Assembly: GCA_014238345.1 (NCBI GenBank)
Contig: JABABF010000020.1
Coordinates: 1 to 6,792, forward strand
Length of the DNA stretch: 6,792 nucleotides
Direction: 5' to 3'
Source: Gammaproteobacteria bacterium
Lineage (GTDB): Bacteria; Pseudomonadota; Gammaproteobacteria; JABABF01
Within the stretch, counting starts at the first letter, position 1. Every line of letters begins with the position of its first letter. Of the stretch, positions 1-6,497 are shown piece by piece. The position numbers and the translations under genes are program-made. The notes beneath the pieces are model-generated. The model was not told where the DNA came from. It ran no database searches and saw only the letters and a list, made by a program, of their open reading frames with translations.

Positions 1-255
1 GCTGGCGAAGCGGATATTGTCAGCCAGATAGATGCTTTGCTCAACACGGATCCGCCAGTGTTGGATCTGACCGGCGACAATGTGGTGGATATTATTGATG
101 CGACCCTATTACTCAGGGGGATCAGGTTGACGAAGAGTCAGCGAGACAGTCTGGCGAGCGGTGAGACCTCAAATATCGTAGTGGCAGGTTATGCAAACTT
201 ATTGGAGAGCGAGGCGGCGATAGTCACCCAGATCAGTGATCTCTTGGGGGAATAA
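1..255 (+). CDS. C-terminal part of a protein with a dockerin-like calcium-binding repeat (5' truncated)
   Basis: The frame is open from base 1 to TAA at 253-255, so only the last 84 residues of a longer protein are seen. Window residues 22-33 form a 12-residue EF-hand/dockerin-type loop with D22, T24, D26, V28 and D33 at loop positions 1, 3, 5, 7 and 12. A hydrophobic helix-like DATLLLRG stretch follows, as in type I dockerin helices. Such loops bind calcium, and in non-cellulosomal bacteria they commonly sit at the C-terminus of secreted proteins. The segment starting EADIVSQI (residues 3-14) recurs as EAAIVTQI (71-82), so the tail is built from 68-residue units and at least one more unit probably lies upstream. 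The product is inferred to be extracellular and may work with the surface protein encoded 330 bases downstream. Catalytic or binding function cannot be told from this piece. Another stop in the same frame follows at 259-261. Confidence 0.75.
   Translation, partial: AGEADIVSQIDALLNTDPPVLDLTGDNVVDIIDATLLLRGIRLTKSQRDSLASGETSNIVVAGYANLLESEAAIVTQISDLLGE
7..246 (+). repeat. Coding repeat, 204-bp period (68 residues), dockerin-like unit
   Basis: Bases 7-42 and 211-246 encode related 12-residue segments with 8 identical positions, exactly 204 bases apart. Between them lies the calcium-loop helix. This suggests that the truncated protein ends in tandem dockerin-like units of 68 residues, the last of which is cut short by the stop codon. 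Confidence 0.55.
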
Positions 256-522
256 CACTAATATCGCCCAGCGTATTTTTGCAGTCTGGGCAGTGGCGGC
301 ACGAAGCGCCCTTAGAGAGCTGGAGAGCGCGTTGCCGACGATGGGTGATGTCAGTATGGCGGGACACAGTGACCAGATAGCGGCGACTGTCCAGCTGCAT
401 TAGACATCCTGGGAGCGCCGTATCGGCACACTCAATGAGGCTGGCGCATCCACCTTCGATCACCAGCTAGGCTATTTGTCAACCAGCGCGACCGTGTACC
501 CTTACTCTTCAGAAATTTCAGC
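256..522 (+). other. Intergenic gap with an open frame broken by one stop; possible gene remnant
   Basis: No intact gene is supported between the dockerin-like protein and the promoter of the next gene. The frame read from 254 is open except for a single TAG at 401-403 and continues to TGA at 548-550, giving about 49 and 48 codons either side. The codons look ordinary and the peptide is mildly amphipathic (for example ALRELESALP). There is no ribosome binding site and no good start; a GTG at 236-238 inside the upstream gene is the only candidate. It resembles no family I recognise. It may be a decayed gene, a short overlapping peptide, or chance openness in GC-rich DNA. No terminator hairpin was found. 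Confidence 0.3.
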
Positions 523-528
523 TATAAT
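501..528 (+). promoter_or_regulatory. Likely sigma70-type promoter for the CARDB surface protein gene
   Basis: A perfect TATAAT -10 box lies at 523-528. The best upstream partner is CTTACT at 501-506, spacing 16, matching only three of six bases of the TTGACA consensus. Transcription would start near 535, giving a leader of about 50 nucleotides that includes a G7 run at 552-558 before the ribosome binding site. The weak -35 suggests modest or activator-dependent expression. Confidence 0.45.
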
Positions 529-574
529 GTCAGCGCATGCCAAATTGTGAAGGGGGGGATGACTTTGCAATTTT

Positions 575-580
575 AGGAGA
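575..580 (+). promoter_or_regulatory. Ribosome binding site AGGAGA for the gene starting at 586
   Basis: AGGAGA lies five nucleotides before the ATG at 586. It is the only strong Shine-Dalgarno sequence near this end of the frame and supports the upstream ATG despite the unusually long signal-peptide n-region it implies. Confidence 0.75.
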
Positions 581-585
581 ATCGT

Positions 586-3500
586 ATGTCAGCCATATCC
601 CCAATTTATCAGCGGCGTAGATTGTCGCTGGCTAGCGTTGCCGCTACCCAGTGGCGCGCGCCGCCCCACAGCCCCCCACCGCAACACCTGATAGCCCGCT
701 CACTGATCGCGGTGGTATTGGTGGCATTGCTGAATGTCACCATCGCCTCAGCCGCATCGGTTGCTGCGCCCTTGGCTCCGCAGCTGGGGCTGGGCTGGTC
801 GCTTGATGCCACTGCTCCGATTGATTGGACAGCGATGTCTACCCTCACGCTTAGCAGTACCTCAACATGGGCTGTTACCACTGGTGATTCGGTGGACTCG
901 GTGATAGTGCCGCTGTGGCTGGTGGCCACCAACTCCGGCACGGCCGCCCTCCCGATTGCCAAACTCTCTTTCTATATAGCGCCCGCCAAGTCAAACTCGA
1001 CGACAGCTGACCATCGTCGCGCTACCCGCCGTCAGCGCCTACACTGCGCGGTGGGCACTGTACCAGCGCTGGCTGGCGGTGTCCGGCTCGGTATCCGTAG
1101 CGATTGCACACTCTCGCCGCGGCTACTCGCCGGAGACTACCGCGTGTGGGCCTGTGCGCGGTCGACGAGCCACAGCGGGCGGCGCGGCTGGCGACGGCAC
1201 TCTACTAACTGCTCTGTTCAGCTATTGCTCAGCGTACTTGATGGACCGCGCCCCAATCTGCAAATTGCAGCTTACTGGGCGGCTGTCAATGCACCGACGG
1301 CAGGCTCTGGTTGGCTGCCAGCATCAACGGCCACCACCCTCGCCGTAGCCACCTCAACGCCGGTGGTGACGCAGAGTAGCACCGCCACTTTGTCACTCTG
1401 GTTAGTTGCGGAAAACACGGGCGCGGCACCGGCATCGGCCACCGAGCTGCGTTATTACATCGCACCCACTGGTGGGAAGCAGCGGCACCGCCGTCGGCAT
1501 GGTAGGCACGGCAATGTTGCCAGCCAGAGCGAGCACACTGCGTTATTAACTGCCGCCCAGTTGCGGCGGCGTTGGCGGCTCGATTGTGGTGTTGCCGAGC
1601 TGGAGTTGCAGGTCGCTGGTAGCCGCAGTATCGCCCGCCGCGATTGCCTCTTGCCAGCGGGGCTACTCGTTGGCAGCTATGGCGTGTGGGTCTGCCTGCA
1701 AGCGGTGCCGTGGGAGCAACAGCGAGCGGATAACTGTGCGACGGCTCTGCCATTACAAGTCGTAGCGGCATCAACGACCGCCACCACCACGACCCCATCC
1801 ACGGGCACTACCACCATCACACCACCGGTCGGCACCGGTCACACTGGCGCCAGCTCGGCGACAGCACAGCTGAGTCTCGACCTCGCCTGGCGCACAGAGG
1901 GCAGCGCTACAACGGTTGGGTGGCAGTTGCTGGCGGCAACCCAAGCACAGTCATCTACAGCAACACTGAGCTGGGTAGCAGATAGTGCGGCACAGAGCTT
2001 GCCGCTATCCGTTGTGTTGACCAATACGGGTTCGGCCGCAGCGCTGACCACAAATATTCAGTACTATTTGAGCGGCATTTTTTGGCAACTGCAACGGCAT
2101 AGCGGGCCACGCCATAAGAGATTTGGGCGCTTTCGTAGCCGCCATAGCGATCAGCCCAGCATTGAGGCTTATCGCTGGGTGCGGCGCAATGTGGCACTGG
2201 ACTGCGGCGCGGCCCCAGTGCCCTCAGTGGGTGCTGGGCAGAGTCTGCTCGGGCACTTGGATTGCACCTTGCCAGCGGGCACTGCCAGCGATGCGATTTA
2301 CCGGCTCTGGGCTTGCACCGCCACGGGCACAGCCAAATCGCGGCGGCTACGCAATTGCTCTTCCTTCCTGAGCCTGACACGATCGCCAGCGGCGGCCTCG
2401 GCGTTGCAACTCAGCCTGAGCGGGCCGACACTGTTGTCAGAACCCGCGCTGAGTGTGCAGCTCAGTGTGGCTAATCCAGCGGCTGTGGCGGCGACAACCG
2501 CCACGCTCAGTTATTATTTGGCCGATGCCTTTAGAGGCTGGCGTGTGTTGGACTGCGGCATCGGTGCCGCCACGGTGGCACCGCTGGCAGCTGGTGTGAC
2601 GCGCAGCTGGCAACAGGATTGCGCTCTGCCATCATTGCCCCGCGGCAATTACCAACTACAAGTCTGCCTTGACCCAGACACCACCGTAGCAAGTGCGCCA
2701 CAGCACAACTGTCAGTCGTTGGCGTTGCGCGTTAATGTAGCGCTGCTCGCAACGGGACAGCAAGCCGACACGGGTGAAGATGATCTCGTGGGCACGCTCG
2801 GCACGGATACCGACACAGCGCCGCCAGTCGATGGGAGCGATGGTACTGCGCTACCAACACCCAGTGCCACCAAGCCTCCCCCTCCGCCCGCCAATTTAGC
2901 ACGGCACCTGCGGGTCGTGGCCACCACACAGCCGCAAGCATTCCAATTGCCGGTATTGCTCCACGGCGATGCACCCCAGTACCCGGTGGAATTGCCGTTT
3001 GTGTTCAGCGCTTCGTCCAATGCCCCATCTGGAGCCACATCTCACACGGTGTTGCCCAGCTCGCGTGTTATCAGCATCAGCTCGGGGCGGCGTGGCGAGA
3101 TACTTCTCCAGCTGCCAGCCAACTACGCTAGTTCAGACGGCAATCCCGTGCGTTTGACCTTCTCTTTCACCACTACTGGTGTACGCAATGCGGTGGTCGG
3201 TCACGCCGATAGTCTGCGAGTCACAATCCATCCAGCGGAGACTAACTTGCCTCCCACGCTGTTGCACTTGCCGCGTGACGGTGTCGTCGGCTTGCAGTTG
3301 CGCCAGCCAGCCGATGCGACAACGCCAATGCGGGTTGTGGAGCAAAGTGCCACGCCGGTGGAACTGAGGGTTCAGGCGCGTGACCCCAATGGCGATGCAA
3401 TCAGCGGCCAATGGTGGTTGTTCGGCCCCCTGCCGAGCCGCAGCATCTTGTTCAGCGCCATTTCCACTGGCACCGTGAGCAACAACATTTGGCTGGCCAC

Positions 3501-4392
3501 TTTCAGCTTCAATCCCCAAGCGCTTGAGCTCGGTCAGCGCTACCTCAACCAAGTGCGCCTTGACGATGGGCGCGGTGGCGTGACTACAGTACGCCGCCGC
3601 TTCCATGTCGTGGCCGAAGGCTCCACGGCCACGCATCATCACGACAGCGATGGAAATGGCATCGGTGATGCCCAACAGCGGCACCATTTACATCACTTGT
3701 TGCAGGGGACTGTGTCGGGGAGCACCCCGCATGTGCTGATGGCCGAGTCGGGGCTCAGTATTGGTTTGGGTGAGTACAGCGAGCGCGCCTATCAGCGCCG
3801 TGCTGGTCAACCAGCGGCGGCGCTTCCCAGCGATGACGAATTGCTCAGCAGTGTCGGCACGGCTGGCTACACTCTGCACGATATCAGCGGGGTCTACGAC
3901 TTTGAGTTGCGAGGCGTGGAGCGCGAAGAAAGTGGTGTGGGCGGCGAGGCGATGGTGGTATTGCCCCAGCAGTTACCGATTCCTGCGGGGGCGGTCTATC
4001 TCAAATACAGTGCCGGTCGCTGGCAGCCCTTTGACACGGCGGCGGGCGCACTGCATTCGGCGGCCTTGGCAGCTGATGGAGCTTGCCCCAGCCCTGATGA
4101 CGACAGCGCCTACCAGCCAGGCTTGACGGTGGGTCATCACTGTGTGCGCCTGACCCTGATGGACGGCAGCAGCAACGATGCCGATGGCGAGGTCAACGGC
4201 ACAGTGATCGACCCAGGTGGCATCGCGGTGAGTGCCGCCCCCGCCCCGCTGACACCGACCCCATCCAGCGGTGGTGGTGGCGGCGGCGGAGCCACTAGTT
4301 TGTTGACTGTATTGGGACTACTGTTGTTGCTCGTGTTGTCACGACAGCCAGCTCTACGAGCAGCACCCTCGCAGTATTTCCGTAGCAGCTGA
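586..4392 (+). CDS. Secreted CARDB-repeat surface protein with choice-of-anchor U-like region and GlyGly-CTERM-type tail
   Basis: A 1268-residue exported protein. Residues 1-56 form a long signal peptide: RRR at 10-12, hydrophobic core about 39-53, likely cleavage after ASA (54-56). Four CARDB-like Ig-type repeats lie at about 66-217, 224-394, 426-597 and 606-718, each ending in the family-typical G-x-Y-x-x-x-x-C...NC strand. Each has four cysteines (C154/174/190/209, C334/354/370/384, C540/560/577/591, C657/679/694/709). Thr/Pro linkers sit at 396-414 and 727-769 (acidic, then PPPPP). About 774-885 resembles a Calx-beta-like sandwich (GDAPQYPVELPF); 889-1009 is a cadherin/PKD-like sandwich with DPNGD and DDGRGG. 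Residues 1020-1028 are a thrombospondin-3-like DSDGNGIGD segment flanked by histidines. A choice-of-anchor U-like region (about 1043-1217: GVYDFEL, PIPAGAVYLKY, NDADGEVNG, DPGG) and a GlyGly-CTERM-type tail end the protein. All 18 cysteines are extracytoplasmic, suggesting disulfides. CARDB repeats are associated with adhesion or scaffolding; a ligand cannot be inferred. No enzymatic domain was seen. Confidence 0.88.
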   Translation: MSAISPIYQRRRLSLASVAATQWRAPPHSPPPQHLIARSLIAVVLVALLNVTIASAASVAAPLAPQLGLGWSLDATAPIDWTAMSTLTLSSTSTWAVTTGDSVDSVIVPLWLVATNSGTAALPIAKLSFYIAPAKSNSTTADHRRATRRQRLHCAVGTVPALAGGVRLGIRSDCTLSPRLLAGDYRVWACARSTSHSGRRGWRRHSTNCSVQLLLSVLDGPRPNLQIAAYWAAVNAPTAGSGWLPASTATTLAVATSTPVVTQSSTATLSLWLVAENTGAAPASATELRYYIAPTGGKQRHRRRHGRHGNVASQSEHTALLTAAQLRRRWRLDCGVAELELQVAGSRSIARRDCLLPAGLLVGSYGVWVCLQAVPWEQQRADNCATALPLQVVAASTTATTTTPSTGTTTITPPVGTGHTGASSATAQLSLDLAWRTEGSATTVGWQLLAATQAQSSTATLSWVADSAAQSLPLSVVLTNTGSAAALTTNIQYYLSGIFWQLQRHSGPRHKRFGRFRSRHSDQPSIEAYRWVRRNVALDCGAAPVPSVGAGQSLLGHLDCTLPAGTASDAIYRLWACTATGTAKSRRLRNCSSFLSLTRSPAAASALQLSLSGPTLLSEPALSVQLSVANPAAVAATTATLSYYLADAFRGWRVLDCGIGAATVAPLAAGVTRSWQQDCALPSLPRGNYQLQVCLDPDTTVASAPQHNCQSLALRVNVALLATGQQADTGEDDLVGTLGTDTDTAPPVDGSDGTALPTPSATKPPPPPANLARHLRVVATTQPQAFQLPVLLHGDAPQYPVELPFVFSASSNAPSGATSHTVLPSSRVISISSGRRGEILLQLPANYASSDGNPVRLTFSFTTTGVRNAVVGHADSLRVTIHPAETNLPPTLLHLPRDGVVGLQLRQPADATTPMRVVEQSATPVELRVQARDPNGDAISGQWWLFGPLPSRSILFSAISTGTVSNNIWLATFSFNPQALELGQRYLNQVRLDDGRGGVTTVRRRFHVVAEGSTATHHHDSDGNGIGDAQQRHHLHHLLQGTVSGSTPHVLMAESGLSIGLGEYSERAYQRRAGQPAAALPSDDELLSSVGTAGYTLHDISGVYDFELRGVEREESGVGGEAMVVLPQQLPIPAGAVYLKYSAGRWQPFDTAAGALHSAALAADGACPSPDDDSAYQPGLTVGHHCVRLTLMDGSSNDADGEVNGTVIDPGGIAVSAAPAPLTPTPSSGGGGGGGATSLLTVLGLLLLLVLSRQPALRAAPSQYFRSS
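781..2739 (+). repeat. Four degenerate CARDB repeats inside the surface protein
   Basis: The four units start at about 781, 1255, 1861 and 2401. Shared landmarks per unit are a strand ending Y-[IL]-[AS] (Y130, YY290-291, YY493-494, YY643-644), then a DCG/HCA cysteine, a second cysteine 20 residues later (22 in unit 4), a third 15-17 residues on in a G-x-Y or IYRLWAC-type strand, and a fourth after 14-19 residues. Units 1-3 carry long basic insertions between the tyrosine strand and the first cysteine (24, 43 and 46 residues from tyrosine to cysteine); unit 4 has only 13. DNA identity is low, so the duplications are old. Confidence 0.75.
4270..4344 (+). other. GlyGly-CTERM-type sorting signal (protein feature)
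   Basis: Residues 1229-1235 are seven consecutive glycines, followed by a hydrophobic stretch at about 1238-1251 rich in leucine and then Arg1253. This glycine run, membrane segment and basic end match the GlyGly-CTERM tripartite signal that rhombosortase (a rhomboid protease) recognises, generally linked to type II secretion and surface attachment. The tail after the membrane segment is longer than I would expect (about 16 residues, R1253, R1258, R1266). No rhombosortase gene lies in this window. Confidence 0.7.
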
Positions 4393-4546
4393 GCTACCAC
4401 CGGCGGCGTTGCCTCTATGACCTGTTACTGATGTACTGAAGGCCAAACTAACGATTCAACCATCCCTCAGACAACCGCAAATCAACAGTTTGTGAAGCAA
4501 AGCGCACGCTTTCACCATCACTCACAGCCATCCGCTACCACTAGAC
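4393..4546. other. Spacer between convergent genes
   Basis: The 154 bases separate the 3' ends of the surface-protein gene and moeA. An AAAGCG/CGCTTT inverted repeat with a two-base loop sits at 4499-4512. It has no following T-tract on either strand, so it is not a convincing intrinsic terminator. Nothing else was recognised. Confidence 0.5.
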
Positions 4547-5818
4547 TCAGCCGCCTCGTAACGGCAACACCTCCAGCCAATCACCGGCATTGATGGCAAT
4601 GCCAGCTGGGATGCGGGCAAGACAGTCGGCATCGGCCAGCGGTCGCAGAGCGCCAGAGCTCTGTTGCCCCAGCGGATGGATGCCCATCTCACCATCATTA
4701 GCTCGGCGCAGTGAGGCGCGCAAATACTCTTCGCGCTGGTTGGCGGGAGCGCTGAAGACGGCACGGGCGCGCAACACTGGAGCGGTTTCTGGCTCTGCCC
4801 CCTGTAACCGCAACAGACAAGAGCGCACCAACACACGAAAACAGATGAACACCGCCGCTGGATTGCCCGGTAGAGCAAACAGAGGCACTTCGCCCACCGA
4901 GCCGAACAGCAAGGGCTTGCCCGGCTTGATCGCCACCTGCCACAACTGGGTTTCACCGCGCTCGGTCACCACCCTGCGCAACATGTCGCGATCGCCTACC
5001 GAGACCCCGCCCGTGCTGATGATGCAATCAGCTTGCTCGGCTAGCGTATCAAGGCACTCGCTCAGCTGGGCACGGTCGTCGGGGGCGATGCCGCCGTCCA
5101 GTGCCTCCATACCCAACTCACCCAGTAAAGCGATCAACGTGGGGCGGTTGGAATTGTAGGGTCGCCGGAGCGCTGAGGTGGGTGGCGCACCGGGCTCTAG
5201 CAACTCATCGCCCGTAGACAGCACGGCAACCCGCAGAGGGGCATAGACCGGCACACTGGCGATTCCAGCCGCCGCCAACAGACCGATATCTTGGGGAAAT
5301 AGCCGACGACCAGCGGGCAATAGCCGCGCACCCTGCGCAAAATCCTCACCACGGCGGCGCACATGGCAACCAACAGGAGGTGTCTCAGCCGCTGCGGCCA
5401 CCATCACTTCGGCGCCGCTCAGCTCTGCCAGCTCCTGCGCCAACACCGCATCGGCTCCCTTGGGCAACGGCGCTCCAGTGAAAATACGCACCGCCGTGCC
5501 GGAATCCAGTGGCTGAGCCTCAGCGCCTGCTGGCAGATACTGACTCACCGGCAAGGGCTTGCGATGAGCCCAATCCAGCGCACGAGCCGCATAGCCATCC
5601 ATGGCGCTGTTGTCAGCAGGTGGCGAGGCAACCAGCGCCTGCTGGGCGGCGGCCAACACCCGACCCGAGGCCCGCGCCAGCGTCAGCTCCTCAATGGCTT
5701 TGTGCAACGGCCTCAGCGCAGCCAGCATCTGCTGCAACGCCTGCTCAACAGGCAGTGGTGCCGGTGGCGAGAGCGGGTTCTTTGCTACCACAGCTGGGCT
5801 GTCAGTGTCCAGCGCCAC
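4547..5818 (-). CDS. moeA: Molybdopterin molybdenumtransferase MoeA
   Basis: MoeA inserts molybdate into adenylylated molybdopterin, releasing AMP and giving molybdenum cofactor in the cytoplasm. With the GTG start at 5818 the protein has 423 residues, close to the roughly 410 usual for the family. Family motifs occur in order: PVEQALQQML near the N-terminus (24-33), DNSAMDGYA (69-77), GTAVRIFTGAPLP (107-119), GEDF (157-160), STGDEL (201-206), NSNRP (222-226), STGGVSVGDRD (268-278), KPGKP (298-302) and LPGNPAA (316-322). The acidic and lysine residues of the active-site cleft are therefore present. The start is uncertain: the frame extends up to a GTG at 5902, deep inside moaB, and a GTG at 5791 is also possible. 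None has a clear ribosome binding site. 5818 was chosen for length and because it overlaps the moaB stop by 17 bases, consistent with translational coupling. The end converges on the surface-protein gene. Confidence 0.93.
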   Translation of the reverse strand: MALDTDSPAVVAKNPLSPPAPLPVEQALQQMLAALRPLHKAIEELTLARASGRVLAAAQQALVASPPADNSAMDGYAARALDWAHRKPLPVSQYLPAGAEAQPLDSGTAVRIFTGAPLPKGADAVLAQELAELSGAEVMVAAAAETPPVGCHVRRRGEDFAQGARLLPAGRRLFPQDIGLLAAAGIASVPVYAPLRVAVLSTGDELLEPGAPPTSALRRPYNSNRPTLIALLGELGMEALDGGIAPDDRAQLSECLDTLAEQADCIISTGGVSVGDRDMLRRVVTERGETQLWQVAIKPGKPLLFGSVGEVPLFALPGNPAAVFICFRVLVRSCLLRLQGAEPETAPVLRARAVFSAPANQREEYLRASLRRANDGEMGIHPLGQQSSGALRPLADADCLARIPAGIAINAGDWLEVLPLRGG

Positions 5819-6344
5819 GCAACACGCCAGCGAAGTTGCAGGGGCGGTGACGGCTGTCCAGCTGCTCGGCCAAAATTTGCTCCCAGGCGAGGCGACAGGC
5901 ACCCGTAGAGCCCGGCAAGCAAAAAATCACGGTGCGATTAGCGAGTCCCGCAGTGGCTCGAGACTGGATTGTCGACGAGCCAATGTCCGCTAAGGACAGC
6001 TGGCGGAACAGCTCCCCGAAGCCGAGAATCTCCTTGTCAAACAGCACCCGCACCGCCTCGGGTGTCGAGTCGCGCCCCGAAAAACCCGTGCCCCCATTGA
6101 CTAGCACCGCATCGATCTCAGGGGCGACAATCCAGGCCGACACCACCGCACGGATACGGTAGATATCGTCCGGCACAATGCACTTCTCACGCAACTGGTG
6201 TCCCTGAGCGTGCAGCTGCTCAACCAGATACTGCCCCGAACTGTCCTCGGCCTCAGCGCGAGAGTCCGACACTGTCAGCACACAGATCCCCAGCGGCAAG
6301 CGCTGGTTGCTAATATCTGTCGCTTTACCTACGTCGGCACCCAT
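5802..6344 (-). CDS. moaB: Molybdenum cofactor biosynthesis protein MoaB (MogA/MoaB family)
   Basis: A complete 180-residue cytoplasmic protein; family members are about 170. It shows the molybdopterin-binding fold signatures: LTVSDSR (23-29), NGGTGFSGRDSTPEA (83-97), FGELFR (109-114), SRATAG (128-133) and LPGSTGA (143-149), and the MoaB-type end (QLDSRHRPCNF, 161-171). Family members of the MogA type adenylylate molybdopterin to prepare it for MoeA. The E. coli MoaB appears dispensable, but in organisms without MogA a MoaB-type protein is thought to do this step. The overlap with moeA supports such a paired role here, by inference. The ATG at 6344 has only a weak GAAG Shine-Dalgarno seven bases upstream. 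A -10-like box lies about 70 bases upstream. Confidence 0.93.
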   Translation of the reverse strand: MGADVGKATDISNQRLPLGICVLTVSDSRAEAEDSSGQYLVEQLHAQGHQLREKCIVPDDIYRIRAVVSAWIVAPEIDAVLVNGGTGFSGRDSTPEAVRVLFDKEILGFGELFRQLSLADIGSSTIQSRATAGLANRTVIFCLPGSTGACRLAWEQILAEQLDSRHRPCNFAGVLRGAGH

Positions 6345-6411
6345 AAATTCGCTTCAATAGCTGAGTGATCCCAATTGCTTTTACGCCGGGCGGAAAATAG
6401 ATCATATGGCT

Positions 6412-6419
6412 ATTATAAT
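6412..6419 (-). promoter_or_regulatory. Possible -10 region of the moaB-moeA promoter
   Basis: ATTATAAT at 6412-6419 is its own reverse complement, so it gives a perfect TATAAT box on both strands. Read on the minus strand, transcription would start near 6405, about 60 bases before the moaB ATG. No acceptable -35 hexamer is visible at 16-18 bases on either strand, so an activator would be needed or the match is chance within an AT-rich patch. No clear gene would be served by the plus-strand box. Confidence 0.35.
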
Positions 6420-6475
6420 GGGCAGTCATATATATCATGTCGTGTAATACACCATAACCCACAGCGCTATTCTGC

Positions 6476-6497
6476 ACATGACATGTCCACAACATGT
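6476..6497. repeat. Cluster of ACATG(T) motifs, possible operator
   Basis: ACATG occurs at 6476, 6481 and 6492; the last two are ACATGT, a palindromic hexamer, and 6491-6498 forms AACATGTT. They lie about 60-80 bases upstream of the -10-like box facing moaB, a position where an activator could bind. The regulator is unknown, and the motif does not match the TATAT-N-TAYAT form I associate with ModE sites. Confidence 0.25.

Noticed and set aside
1286..1798. 170-codon minus-strand open frame within the surface-protein gene
   Set aside because: It is antisense to the CARDB repeats, its composition reflects the complement of those codons, and it has no recognisable domain.
1795..1827. Thr/Pro-rich stretch around residues 396-414 as a separate functional domain
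   Set aside because: It is a low-complexity linker between CARDB repeats 2 and 3, of a kind common in secreted multidomain proteins.
3133..3687. 184-codon minus-strand open frame within the surface-protein gene
   Set aside because: It is antisense to the beta-sandwich regions, which show clear domain signatures on the plus strand.
4499..4512. Hairpin AAAGCG-CA-CGCTTT between the convergent genes as a bidirectional terminator
   Set aside because: The loop of two bases is too tight, the stem is short, and there is no T-tract on either side.
4590..5159. 189-codon plus-strand open frame opposite moeA
   Set aside because: It lies wholly within the strongly supported moeA gene on the other strand and has no ribosome binding site or recognisable family; a shadow of GC-rich coding sequence.
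6345..6480. Moco riboswitch in the moaB leader
   Set aside because: The position is attractive for such an element, but I could not identify its conserved core or a convincing set of stems; a covariance-model search would be needed.
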